Positions 9,287-16,360 of a stretch of 64,000 nt of DNA are shown one piece after another (positions within the stretch are counted from its first letter, which is position 1; each line of letters starts with the position of its first letter). Below the pieces are notes generated by a model. That model worked only from the letters and a program-made list of their open reading frames with translations, searched no databases and was not told the DNA's origin. Position numbers and translations under genes: made by a program. Source of the DNA: Abiotrophia defectiva ATCC 49176 (GTDB lineage Bacteria > Bacillota > Bacilli > Lactobacillales > Aerococcaceae); the NCBI RefSeq assembly GCF_037041345.1, contig NZ_CP146287.1, positions 1,981,143 to 2,045,142 of the forward strand, written 5' to 3'.

Positions 9287-9679
9287 CTAGTGGTTGTCCC
9301 GCTGGAAACTATCCAGGAGATTCTGACAGAAGATACACTCTTCGCCTGGCTCTCGCTTCATACCATAGAAGGTATGGCAGATGTGGATGCCTTCCTGGTA
9401 GAAGGTCTGCAGGCGCTCGCGCCCCGCCTGTTGCCGCTTGGCTGGCACCGCCCGACTAGTCTCCTCCTGATGCTTGTCTTCTTGCTCTGGGGGCAAATCC
9501 GTCAGGGGCGGGCTGGCTTCGCTGACGACCGATGCTAACTGGGCATTGGCCATGCGAAGGCGGTTATTTTCATGGGAAAGTTCTGTTACCTGGTGCTTGA
9601 GTTGCGCCATGGTATCACTTAATTGGCTAAACTGACTATCCATTAGGGCCAGAATCTGGGTCAAGTTTGACTCATCCAT
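9287..9679 (-). CDS. yabA: Replication initiation control protein YabA
   Basis: YabA binds DnaA and the DnaN clamp and restrains over-initiation of replication. The protein has an N-terminal leucine-zipper-like coiled coil (residues about 5-55), a variable Pro/Glu-rich linker, and a C-terminal zinc-binding tail with the pattern H-x-C-H...C-x2-C (GIHICHTFYG and ECIFCQNLL). The ATG at 9679 is chosen over a GTG at 9685, although both could use the upstream AAAGGA. It follows holB with a gap of about 40 bases. The low sequence conservation of the linker is normal. Confidence 0.92.
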   Translation of the reverse strand: MDESNLTQILALMDSQFSQLSDTMAQLKHQVTELSHENNRLRMANAQLASVVSEASPPLTDLPPEQEDKHQEETSRAVPAKRQQAGRERLQTFYQEGIHICHTFYGMKREPGEECIFCQNLLDSFQRDNH

Positions 9680-9723
9680 TAGCACAACATCCTTTCGTTA
9701 TCAATAAGAGTAAATTGGCTTGC

Positions 9724-10677
9724 TTAGCGTCCCATCTTAAATCGTAAGACGCACTGTTCTAAAGCCAACTGAGGGGATACATTAGCTAAAATCCGCTGCT
9801 TAGCTTCTAGCAAGAGTTGGTTAACCCGCAAGAGGTCAGCCTGGCTAGGCAGGCCTTGTTTGGCCAAGTCGGTCAAGAAATGCCCCTGGAAATCATAGGC
9901 TGCTGCCTTGGTTAGGAGCTGATGGGTCAGACGCAGGCAATAATCTGCTAGGTCCAAGCCGCCTTGCTGGGTCAGGTCTCCTTTGAGACGGGTCTGCAGG
10001 GCCACAAAGGCCATGGGGTCACCCATCACTAGCTGGCGATACCAGCCATTCCAGGTCTTGATGGCCTGCTCAAACTGGGTCGCCTCATAGTCGCTGGTCC
10101 AACGGGCCACCGTTTCCTCTCTGAAACCTGCCAGAATCTGGGCATGAACGGGCAAGACGCCGTGAGCCTCCCAGTCCGCTGCCTGGGCTTGGCGGTCTGG
10201 CGCCTCCAAATGTAGGACTTGAACCCGTGACAAAATAGTCGGCAGGAGCAAGTTGGCACTGGGACTCCAGAGGAAGAGATAGACATTGTCCACCGGCTCC
10301 TCCAGGACAGTCAAGAGGGCATTGGCCGAAGAGGCATTGAAACGCTCGGCCTGCTCAATAATAGCAAACTTACCCCGCCCTTCTAGCGGGCTCTGCCCCA
10401 ACCATTCCTTGAGCTCGCGGACCTGGTCGACCTTAAGGGTCTGGCCTTGAGCCTCTAGGTAGTAGATATCGGCATACTGGTTGTCAGCAATCCGTTGACG
10501 GATAGTCCTTGGGTCGCCAGCGCTATCCGTACAGAAATAGTCTTGGGCTAGGGCCGTCATGACGGCTCGCTTGCTGGTCATGTCCCCACCTGTCAGCAGG
10601 TAGGCATGGGCTAGGTGGCCTTCCTGAACCTGCTGGGCAAAATAAGCCTTGAGGGCTTCGACGCTATAGGTAGCCAT
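9724..10677 (-). CDS. holB: DNA polymerase III delta' subunit
   Basis: The delta' subunit is part of the clamp loader together with DnaX and delta. The 317-residue product has the AAA+ clamp-loader fold: HAYLLTGG in place of a full Walker A at residues 22-29, a cysteine-poor zinc region, the EEP-x-DN sensor segment (LLTVLEEPVDNVYLFLW) and an SRVQ arginine-finger region. Absence of a classical GKT Walker A motif is normal for delta'. It lies between darA and yabA, the usual Firmicute order. Confidence 0.95.
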   Translation of the reverse strand: MATYSVEALKAYFAQQVQEGHLAHAYLLTGGDMTSKRAVMTALAQDYFCTDSAGDPRTIRQRIADNQYADIYYLEAQGQTLKVDQVRELKEWLGQSPLEGRGKFAIIEQAERFNASSANALLTVLEEPVDNVYLFLWSPSANLLLPTILSRVQVLHLEAPDRQAQAADWEAHGVLPVHAQILAGFREETVARWTSDYEATQFEQAIKTWNGWYRQLVMGDPMAFVALQTRLKGDLTQQGGLDLADYCLRLTHQLLTKAAAYDFQGHFLTDLAKQGLPSQADLLRVNQLLLEAKQRILANVSPQLALEQCVLRFKMGR

Positions 10678-10689
10678 ACCAGTCGCCGC

Positions 10690-11019
10690 CTAGAATTGGT
10701 GGAAGCTTTCGATTGGCAAGACGAAGACGGTTGCGCCCCCTACTTCAACTTTAACAGGTAGGTTGACAGCTGAGTCTAGCCCCATATCCAAATGGAGCGG
10801 AGCGCTGACATATTGTTCACGCGCCTTAGAACATTGGTCAATAATCTTCAAGACTTCCTCAATCCGTTCTTCCTCAATCCCAATCATAAAGGTAGTGTTG
10901 CCGGCCCGTAAGAAACCACCGGTGGTAGATAACTTAGTGGCACGGACATTGGCATCATAGAAAGCGCGGCTCAATTCGTTTTGGTCTTGATCTTGAACAA
11001 TAGCAATAATTAATTTCAT
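10690..11019 (-). CDS. darA: Cyclic-di-AMP receptor (PII-like, DarA/PstA)
   Basis: A 109-residue PII-like protein that forms trimers and binds cyclic di-AMP, a second messenger linked to osmotic and cell-wall homeostasis. It opens MKLIIAIVQDQDQNELSRAF, with the T-loop region TTGGFLRAGNTTFMIG and the B-loop ERIEEVLKIIDQCS visible. Two adjacent ATG codons are possible; the second (11019) has better spacing (7 bases) from AAGGAG. It is located between tmk and holB, as in Bacillus (yaaQ) and lactic acid bacteria, in one operon. Confidence 0.95.
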   Translation of the reverse strand: MKLIIAIVQDQDQNELSRAFYDANVRATKLSTTGGFLRAGNTTFMIGIEEERIEEVLKIIDQCSKAREQYVSAPLHLDMGLDSAVNLPVKVEVGGATVFVLPIESFHQF

Positions 11020-11045
11020 CATGATACTCCTTCTCCTCTCTGTCT

Positions 11046-11678
11046 CTAGAGGGCATGTTGATGTAGAACGTCAATACAGGCGGCCACAACCTGGTCTAGC
11101 GGCGCCTGCCCGTCGATGACCTTAATACGCTCTGGCGAAGCTTGGGCCAAATCTAGGAAGGCCTGACGGACCCGGTTATGAAAGTCCAGGGATTCTTGGT
11201 CTAGGCGGTCATACTGGCGCTGACCACGAGCCTGATGAATGCGGGCTAGGCCCACCTCAGCTGGCACATCGATTAAGAGAGTCAGAGCCGGTAGTTGGTC
11301 TTCCACTGCAAATTGGTTAATGGACCAGATCAGATCCACCGGAATATCGCGGGCCATACCTTGGTAAGCCAAGGACGAATCCACGAAGCGGTCACAGAGG
11401 ACGATTTTGCCTTGATGCAAGGCTGGTAGAATCACTTCGACCAAGTGTTGACGACGGGCTGCCGCAAACAAGAGAGCCTCTGTCCGCGGGTCCATGGCAG
11501 TGTGATCCACATCTAGAATGACCCGTCTAATCTCCTCCGCAATGGGCACGCCCCCCGGCTCACGAGTGGTCAGGACTTGATGGCCCTGGCCCTCTAAATA
11601 GGCGGTCAACTCCGCAATCACACTGCTCTTGCCGGCCCCATCAGGACCTTCAAGGGTTATAAACTTTCCTGGAAACAT
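11046..11678 (-). CDS. tmk: Thymidylate kinase
   Basis: Tmk phosphorylates dTMP to dTDP in dTTP synthesis. The 210-residue protein has the P-loop EGPDGAGKSSV at about residues 9-19, the DR-x motif region TTREPGGVPIAEEIR, and the LID-type segment (DRFVDSSLAYQG followed by ARIHQARGQRQYDRLD). It belongs to the recR-tmk-darA-holB series; the gap to recR is 25 bases and to darA about 26 bases. Confidence 0.97.
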   Translation of the reverse strand: MFPGKFITLEGPDGAGKSSVIAELTAYLEGQGHQVLTTREPGGVPIAEEIRRVILDVDHTAMDPRTEALLFAAARRQHLVEVILPALHQGKIVLCDRFVDSSLAYQGMARDIPVDLIWSINQFAVEDQLPALTLLIDVPAEVGLARIHQARGQRQYDRLDQESLDFHNRVRQAFLDLAQASPERIKVIDGQAPLDQVVAACIDVLHQHAL

Positions 11679-11703
11679 GCCTTCTCCTCACTTTGTCTTT
11701 CCA

Positions 11704-12300
11704 CTATAATTCACGTCGCCCTTCAATGGCCCGGAAGAGGGTCATCTCATCGGCGTATTCAATGTCACTGCCTACCGCCAAACCGTGAGCTAGGCGGGTC
11801 ACCTTAATACCAGCCGGCTTAAGCAAGCGGGCCAAGTACATGGCGGTCGCTTCCCCTTCAGCGGTGGCATTGGTGGCTACAATGACTTCTTCAATCTCCG
11901 TCTCCTGCAAACGACGCAGGAGCGAAGGAATATTCAAATCTTCTGGCCCCGTGCCTTCCATGGGGGATAAGACCCCGTGAAGGACATGGTAGAGGCCATG
12001 ATATTCATGCATTCGCTCCATGGACATGACATCCCGGGCATCTTCTACCACCAGGACCGTCTTGCTGTCACGACTTGGATCGGAACAGATGACGCAGAGC
12101 TCGCTGTCCGTGATATTGCCACAGGTTGGGCAGAAGCGCAAGTCGCGTTTGACTTGAATCAGGGCTTGGGCGAACTCGGTCACGTCGGATTCTTTCATGT
12201 CAAGGACATAGAAGGCCAACCGAGCCGCTGTCTTGGCCCCAATACCCGGTAATTTGGTAAAACTATTGATTAACTTCGCGATGGGTGCAGGGTATTGCAC
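11704..12300 (-). CDS. recR: Recombination mediator protein RecR
   Basis: RecR works with RecO and RecF to load RecA at gaps. The 198-residue product has an N-terminal helix-hairpin-helix ([17 protein letters not shown]), a four-cysteine zinc finger ([16 protein letters not shown], residues 57-72) and a Toprim domain ([13 protein letters not shown]). The start is a GTG at 12300 with AAAGGAGGTGG upstream at good spacing. It follows ybaB and dnaX, the conserved dnaX-ybaB-recR operon. Confidence 0.97.
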   Translation of the reverse strand: MQYPAPIAKLINSFTKLPGIGAKTAARLAFYVLDMKESDVTEFAQALIQVKRDLRFCPTCGNITDSELCVICSDPSRDSKTVLVVEDARDVMSMERMHEYHGLYHVLHGVLSPMEGTGPEDLNIPSLLRRLQETEIEEVIVATNATAEGEATAMYLARLLKPAGIKVTRLAHGLAVGSDIEYADEMTLFRAIEGRREL

Positions 12301-12331
12301 TGGGTGGCCACCTCCTTTGATGGTTTATAGG

Positions 12332-12655
12332 CTAGAAGGGTAGGTTCATGCCTTGGGTGTATTTACCCAGGCGGGATTCCGTCGCTTGGTCCACTTGTTT
12401 CAAAGCATCGTTAACCGTTGCAATCACTAGATCTTGTAACATCTCGATATCATCTGGATCTACCAAGTCTGGCGCTAGGTCCAACTCTACCAATTCCTTC
12501 TTACCGTTGACTTTGACGGTCACTAACTGGTTAACATCTTGAGCTTGGAAGATAGTGGCTTCAATGGCCGCTTGCTCCTTGGTCATTTCCTTTTGCATTT
12601 TTTGGATTTTTTGCATCATGCCTTGCATGTTGCCCATATTTCCCATTCCACGCAT
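12332..12655 (-). CDS. ybaB: YbaB/EbfC nucleoid-associated protein
   Basis: A 107-residue DNA-binding protein of the YbaB/EbfC family, encoded between dnaX and recR in most bacteria and thought to bind DNA as a dimer. The ATG at 12655 (MRGMGNMGNMQGMMQKIQ) has AAAGGAG 9 bases upstream. The longer upstream frame is only read-through within the end of dnaX. The Met/Gly-rich N-terminus and the central motif TVKVNGKKELVELDL are family features. Confidence 0.95.
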   Translation of the reverse strand: MRGMGNMGNMQGMMQKIQKMQKEMTKEQAAIEATIFQAQDVNQLVTVKVNGKKELVELDLAPDLVDPDDIEMLQDLVIATVNDALKQVDQATESRLGKYTQGMNLPF

Positions 12656-12680
12656 CTTTATATCTCCTTTAATGCTTGCT

Positions 12681-14651
12681 TTATTTTTCGTAATCGATGT
12701 CGACCACATCTTGACCAAAGAGGGCCAAGGCTTGGCTGACAACAGGTGGGACGCTGTCCTGATCTGGTGCCTGTGCGAAGACAGGGTCAACCGTCGGCAA
12801 GTCCTCCTGGTCCGCTACTGGCTGAGCGGGTTCTGGCCTTTCCATTGGCAGACCAAACAAATCAGTGCCTGGCTCACTTGCTTCTGGCGCCTCTGGTAGG
12901 TCCATCATGACTTGTTCCAGGCTTTGGAAGTCGTCTGATGGTGGGCTGGTTTGTTCAGCTTCTAGAGGCTCCGCCTCTAGGGCTAGCCTAATAGGTTCTG
13001 CCACGGCGCCAATTTTGATAGGGCCGCCCGCTTGATCATAGAGGACCTTATAGGTCTGGCGCACCTGACTCCACTCACTCTGTAAGACAAAGGCTAGGGC
13101 GACCGGCCGGTCAAAGTGGCGGGCCAGTTGGCGACTAAGCTCTTGGACGAAGTCAGCATCTTGTTGGACCCGGCCACAGAAGTCCTGGCTCTTGAAGGCC
13201 AAGAGAATACGTTCAGGACCTGCTGCCTGCACCTCTGCGCCCGTCAAGCGCACACGGTCTTGTGGTGGCAGGGATTCTAGCCAAGCAGCCCAGCCACTTT
13301 TAAGCTGGCTGACGTCTTGACGTGTGGCTTCATTGAGGACGGCATAGACGGCATCCGTGTCTAACTGATAGGCTTGGCGCTGACCTGCAGGGCGCTCGCG
13401 CGGCACCCGCGGCTGGTCATCCACTACTGGCGCTTGAGGGCTAGGAGCTGCTACTTGAGCAGGTGCGCCTGCCCGTAACTGGGCTTCCAGTTGGCTGACC
13501 TTGGCCTCTAGGGCTTGCACCTGACGCACAAGGTCGGCCAGGACGCCTGACTCAGGGCCAGCAGCTACCGGCTGATTGGCGACCTCTTGGGCCAATTCAA
13601 TGGTGGCTACTTCTACGAAGAGGTCGGCTTGCGTAGCAAAACGCATTTGGTTTAAGGCCTGATTCAGTCTTTCAATTAGATTGTAATAGAAGCGATTGTT
13701 CCCAGCCTGACGCAGAGGCTTGAGTTCTGCTTGGGTCAGGAGTGTGAAGTTATCTTTGGAATTCAAGGTCAACAAGAGGTCTCGACAGAAGAGAATCAGC
13801 TCTTCCACAAAGCGGTTGGCCTGTTTGCCTTCTTGAAGACTGGCCTGCAAAATACTCAAGGCCTTAGGCCCATCATGGGCTTGGAGGGCAGTCAGATAAT
13901 CGATATAGACCAGCTGAGACAAGGACCCCGTCACTTCCAAGGCTGATTGAACGGTCACCGCTGAACGGTTATAGGATAGGGCTTGGTCCAGCAAACTCAG
14001 GCTATCCCGCATCCCACCATTGGCTGCCCGCGCAATCACTGCCAGGGCTTCGGCTTCAAAGTCAATCCCGTCTTGTTCCAAAATATACTGCATGCGGCCG
14101 ACTAAATCAGCCTGACTAATCCGCCCAAAGTCGAAGCGTTGAGTCCGCGAGATAATAGTGGCGGGAATCTTATGCGGTTCTGTCGTGGCTAGGATGAAGA
14201 GAACCTGAGCCGGTGGCTCTTCCAGGGTTTTGAGCAAGGCATTAAAGGCTCCGGTGGTCAGCATATGGACCTCGTCGATGATATAGACCTTGTAGGTCGC
14301 TTGACTGGGCGCATAGCGCACCTTGTCCCTTAGGTCGCGGATTTCCTCGACCCCGTTGTTGGAGGCCGCGTCAATCTCAATAACGTCGCTCAATTGGCCA
14401 GCTGTAATGGCTTGGCAAAGTTCACACTGGTTGCAGGGATTGCCATCTGTCTGATGTGGGCAATTGACTGCCTTGGCCAGAATTTTGGCTGCAGAGGTCT
14501 TCCCTGTTCCCCGTGGCCCGGTGAACAAATAGGCGTGGCTTAATTGCTGGTTCTTGACCGCATTTTTTAGGGTTTCGGCAATTAGGGGTTGCCCCACTAA
14601 CTCGTCAAAACTTTGGGGCCGCCAGACCCGATATAAGGCTTGATAACTCAT
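12681..14651 (-). CDS. dnaX: DNA polymerase III subunits gamma/tau
   Basis: DnaX is the ATPase of the clamp loader and links it to the polymerase and helicase. The 656-residue protein has an N-terminal AAA+ domain: Walker A GPRGTGKT at residues 45-52, a zinc module with Cys64, 73, 76 and 79, Walker B VYIIDEVHML, and sensor SRTQRFDF. A Gln/Ala/Pro-rich linker follows from about residue 350, and a long acidic C-terminal tail resembles tau. The SRP RNA gene lies upstream and ybaB-recR downstream, the classical Firmicute order. I see no obvious slippery heptamer at the gamma/tau junction, but I did not search this exhaustively. Confidence 0.97.
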   Translation of the reverse strand: MSYQALYRVWRPQSFDELVGQPLIAETLKNAVKNQQLSHAYLFTGPRGTGKTSAAKILAKAVNCPHQTDGNPCNQCELCQAITAGQLSDVIEIDAASNNGVEEIRDLRDKVRYAPSQATYKVYIIDEVHMLTTGAFNALLKTLEEPPAQVLFILATTEPHKIPATIISRTQRFDFGRISQADLVGRMQYILEQDGIDFEAEALAVIARAANGGMRDSLSLLDQALSYNRSAVTVQSALEVTGSLSQLVYIDYLTALQAHDGPKALSILQASLQEGKQANRFVEELILFCRDLLLTLNSKDNFTLLTQAELKPLRQAGNNRFYYNLIERLNQALNQMRFATQADLFVEVATIELAQEVANQPVAAGPESGVLADLVRQVQALEAKVSQLEAQLRAGAPAQVAAPSPQAPVVDDQPRVPRERPAGQRQAYQLDTDAVYAVLNEATRQDVSQLKSGWAAWLESLPPQDRVRLTGAEVQAAGPERILLAFKSQDFCGRVQQDADFVQELSRQLARHFDRPVALAFVLQSEWSQVRQTYKVLYDQAGGPIKIGAVAEPIRLALEAEPLEAEQTSPPSDDFQSLEQVMMDLPEAPEASEPGTDLFGLPMERPEPAQPVADQEDLPTVDPVFAQAPDQDSVPPVVSQALALFGQDVVDIDYEK

Positions 14652-14689
14652 TGTCCACCCTCCTTTTTGGGCACAGATATTTCCTATCT

Positions 14690-14695
14690 ATTATA
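14690..14695 (-). promoter_or_regulatory. Extended -10 promoter element of dnaX
   Basis: TATAAT is preceded by TGC (TATGCTATAAT) on the minus strand, about 40 bases before the dnaX start. No good -35 is seen, which is common with an extended -10. Confidence 0.6.
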
Positions 14696-14706
14696 GCATA
14701 AGTAGC

Positions 14707-14742
14707 CCTTGATTCGCTAGGCATGGCCCTAGAAAATCAAGG
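14707..14742. repeat. Imperfect hairpin upstream of the dnaX promoter
   Basis: CCTTGATTcgCTAGG and CCTAGaaAATCAAGG form a long stem around the loop CATGG, just upstream of the dnaX -10. There is no T tract, so it may be an operator or a processed RNA structure rather than a terminator. Confidence 0.5.
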
Positions 14743-14779
14743 CAACTTGCTTAAATCTGCCTAGCACTAAAACTCCTTT

Positions 14780-14810
14780 CCCTATTTATCTATTCTATAG
14801 ATAAATAGGG
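14780..14810. repeat. 31-bp intergenic inverted repeat, copy 2 (CCCTATTTAT family)
   Basis: A perfect 14-bp stem, CCCTATTTATCTAT and its complement, surrounds a 3-base loop TCT. The layout (14-3-14, outer arm CCCTATTTAT) is the same as at 3580-3610. A further A/T-rich inverted repeat (GTCAAAATA with TATTTTGGAC) follows at 14820-14843. Confidence 0.75.
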
Positions 14811-14896
14811 TAGAAGTTGGTCAAAATACGTGATATTTTGGACACTAAATTCATGATTTGTGCCTTAAATATAACTACTGGCAGGTTAAAAGAAAA

Positions 14897-14924
14897 CCCA
14901 TTATATCATATATGATATAATGGG
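14897..14924. repeat. Perfect 28-bp palindrome, copy 1 of 3
   Basis: The arm CCCATTATATCATA is followed directly by its reverse complement with no loop. The 26-bp core (arm CCATTATATCATA) recurs unchanged at 25194-25219 and 45162-45187. Here it lies between the SRP RNA gene and dnaX. Confidence 0.9.
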
Positions 14925-14953
14925 CGATTTTGATAGTATTTGATGGGTAAAAA

Positions 14954-15028
14954 AATAAGCACATGGCTTTGTCACTTATAGCTGCTACCTTCCGGTCCTG
15001 ACTCGATTCATGACGCCGCCATTGCCTA
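14954..15028 (-). ncRNA. ffs: Signal recognition particle RNA (small type, scRNA)
   Basis: The minus strand carries the universally conserved SRP helix-8 core GTCAGGACCGGAAGGTAGCAGC (positions about 14981-15002), flanked by arms that pair (AGGCAATGGC with GCCATGTGCT). The RNA joins Ffh to target membrane proteins co-translationally. It lacks an Alu domain, as in lactic acid bacteria. The 3' end runs into TTATTTTTTTACC and the 5' end is set by the promoter at 15034-15062. Location upstream of dnaX is typical. Ends are approximate. Confidence 0.92.
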
Positions 15029-15033
15029 CTCTT

Positions 15034-15062
15034 ATTCTAGCAAAAGCTGACTCAAAAAGCAA
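15034..15062 (-). promoter_or_regulatory. Promoter of the SRP RNA gene
   Basis: On the minus strand TTGCTT and TAGAAT are separated by 17 bases, and TGC precedes the -10 (extended -10). It points at the SRP RNA core. Confidence 0.75.
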
Positions 15063-15153
15063 GATGGACGAACCAAAGCTCAATCGCGACTTCTTGACTG
15101 GCGCGAGCGCTGGCCTGGCAGTCCCTTGGCTCCTTTCCCCCCTAATCCAACAA

Positions 15154-15188
15154 ACAAAAAACAGAGCACCATTCAAGACGGTACTCTG
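15154..15188 (-). terminator. Terminator of the tRNA operon
   Basis: On the minus strand CAGAGTACCGT and ATGGTGCTCTG pair with two G-U wobbles and are followed by TTTTTTG, about 30 bases after tRNA-Gly. Confidence 0.85.
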
Positions 15189-15219
15189 GGCTTTGCTAGA
15201 AGATTCTAGCCTTATCATA

Positions 15220-15291
15220 AGCGGAAAACGGGATTCGAACCCGCGACCCCCACCTTGGCAAGGTGATGTTCTACCTCTGAACTATTTCCGC
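15220..15291 (-). tRNA. tRNA-Gly (anticodon GCC)
   Basis: The cloverleaf is complete: acceptor GCGGAAA with TTTCCGC-type pairing, D-arm AGTTCAGAGGTAGAAC, anticodon loop TTGCCAA, and T-arm GGGTTCGAATCC. The CCA end is not encoded. It is the last gene of a three-tRNA operon. Confidence 0.96.
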
Positions 15292-15301
15292 AAGTTGGCG
15301 A

Positions 15302-15374
15302 TGCCGGCTAAAGGATTTGAACCCTCGACCCTCTGATTACGATTCAGATGCTCTACCAACTGAGCTAAGCCGGC
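15302..15374 (-). tRNA. tRNA-Thr (anticodon CGT)
   Basis: Acceptor GCCGGCT, D-arm GCTCAGTTGGTAGAGC, anticodon stem-loop TCTGA-ATCGTAA-TCAGA and T-arm GGGTTCAAATCC are all present. The anticodon CGT reads ACG. CCA is not encoded. Confidence 0.96.
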
Positions 15375-15396
15375 TACAGCTTGCTAAAAGCAAGAA

Positions 15397-15469
15397 TGAG
15401 TCATACAGGGCTCGAACCTGTGACCCTCTGATTAAAAGTCAGATGCTCTACCAACTGAGCTAATGACTC
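15397..15469 (-). tRNA. tRNA-Lys (anticodon TTT)
   Basis: Acceptor GAGTCAT, D-arm GCTCAGTTGGTAGAGC, anticodon stem-loop TCTGA-CTTTTAA-TCAGA and T-arm AGGTTCGAGCCC are present. It is the first gene of the Lys-Thr-Gly operon. CCA is not encoded. Confidence 0.96.
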
Positions 15470-15485
15470 TTGTAACGACTCATAT

Positions 15486-15514
15486 ATCATAGCTTAGATT
15501 TACATTTTAGTCAA
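15486..15514 (-). promoter_or_regulatory. Promoter of the tRNA Lys-Thr-Gly operon
   Basis: On the minus strand TTGACT and TATGAT are separated by exactly 17 bases, about 17 bases before tRNA-Lys. Confidence 0.88.
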
Positions 15515-15603
15515 GTCATAGCCTAAATTTTTTCAGAATTTTTGCTGAGTTTTAGTGTTTCATTCCATTTTCAGTCTATATAGTATATAAGGAGGTGCTC
15601 TAT

Positions 15604-16320
15604 ATGCGATTTATCTTAGCCTTTTGTTTGGGGGCTTGCCTAGGTTCTTTTGTGCCTTGTTTGGCCCACCAACTGGTTTTTGACCATTTTAATTGGCGGG
15701 CTCGTTCCTCTTGCGATTATTGCCATCATCCTCTCTCCTGGAAAGAGCTCATCCCCCTGATTTCCCAAGCCCTCCTCCATTCCCGTTGCCCTTACTGCCA
15801 CCAAGTAATCTCATCGATTTACTGGCAAAGCGAGTTGGTGGGAGGCAGCTTAGCTATCGGCGTGGTCTTGATGGCTGCTTATCAGGCCTGGTCTCCTACT
15901 CGAATCTGCTTATATAGTATCTTACTCGCCTTGCTTGCTGTGATGGCTGCTTGCGACCTCTGGGCTTACTGGGTGCCGGATATCTTACAGCTTGCTTGCC
16001 TACCTTTTAGTTTCTTTCTTGCCTTTTATCAAACTTGGGATGGCTGGAAGATGCTGGTGATTGTCCTTGCCTTGGCCTTTCTCATCTTACTCCAAATTTT
16101 GCATCCCCATTGGCTTGGCGGAGCTGATATCAAATTACTGGGCCTGCTCTGGCTATCTCTTCCACTCATGGCGCTAGCTTGGCTCTTGGGACTGGCAGCC
16201 GGGCTTGGTCTTTTGATGGTTGGCAGTCGGCCTAGGCGCTGGCACCAACCTATTCCCTTTGTCCCAGCCATTGCCCTCGCCTACTATCTAGTCTTAGCCC
16301 TCTTGCCATGGCTCACATAA
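15604..16320 (+). CDS. comC: Prepilin peptidase (A24 family, ComC type)
   Basis: This membrane aspartyl protease cleaves and N-methylates type IV prepilin-like proteins, in lactic acid bacteria mainly the competence pseudopilins (ComG). The 238-residue product has the LGSFVPCLAH N-terminus, two CxxC zinc pairs (CDYC and CPYC) in the cytoplasmic loop, and the two catalytic aspartates in DLWAYWVPD and GGADIKLLG (GxGD-type). Seven or so membrane segments fill the rest. The ATG at 15604 follows AAGGAGG at 8 bases; a GTG at 15595 lies within that ribosome site. It stands alone between the tRNAs and a convergent acyltransferase gene. Confidence 0.93.
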   Translation: MRFILAFCLGACLGSFVPCLAHQLVFDHFNWRARSSCDYCHHPLSWKELIPLISQALLHSRCPYCHQVISSIYWQSELVGGSLAIGVVLMAAYQAWSPTRICLYSILLALLAVMAACDLWAYWVPDILQLACLPFSFFLAFYQTWDGWKMLVIVLALAFLILLQILHPHWLGGADIKLLGLLWLSLPLMALAWLLGLAAGLGLLMVGSRPRRWHQPIPFVPAIALAYYLVLALLPWLT

Positions 16321-16352
16321 AAAACCAAGCTGTACAGAAGACAGCTTGGTTA
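16318..16352 (-). terminator. Terminator between comC and the acyltransferase gene
   Basis: AACCAAGCTGT pairs with ACAGCTTGGTT. The minus strand continues with TTTTTTATG, so it mainly ends the acyltransferase transcript but also lies right after comC. Confidence 0.8.
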
Positions 16353-16360
16353 GATGAGTC

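Noticed and set aside
15010..15336. A 108-codon plus-strand open frame
   Set aside because: It runs antisense across the SRP RNA gene, the terminator and tRNA-Gly; these RNA genes explain the region fully.
15220..15469. tRNA genes as an integration (att) site
   Set aside because: No integrase gene and no duplicated tRNA 3' end are seen nearby.
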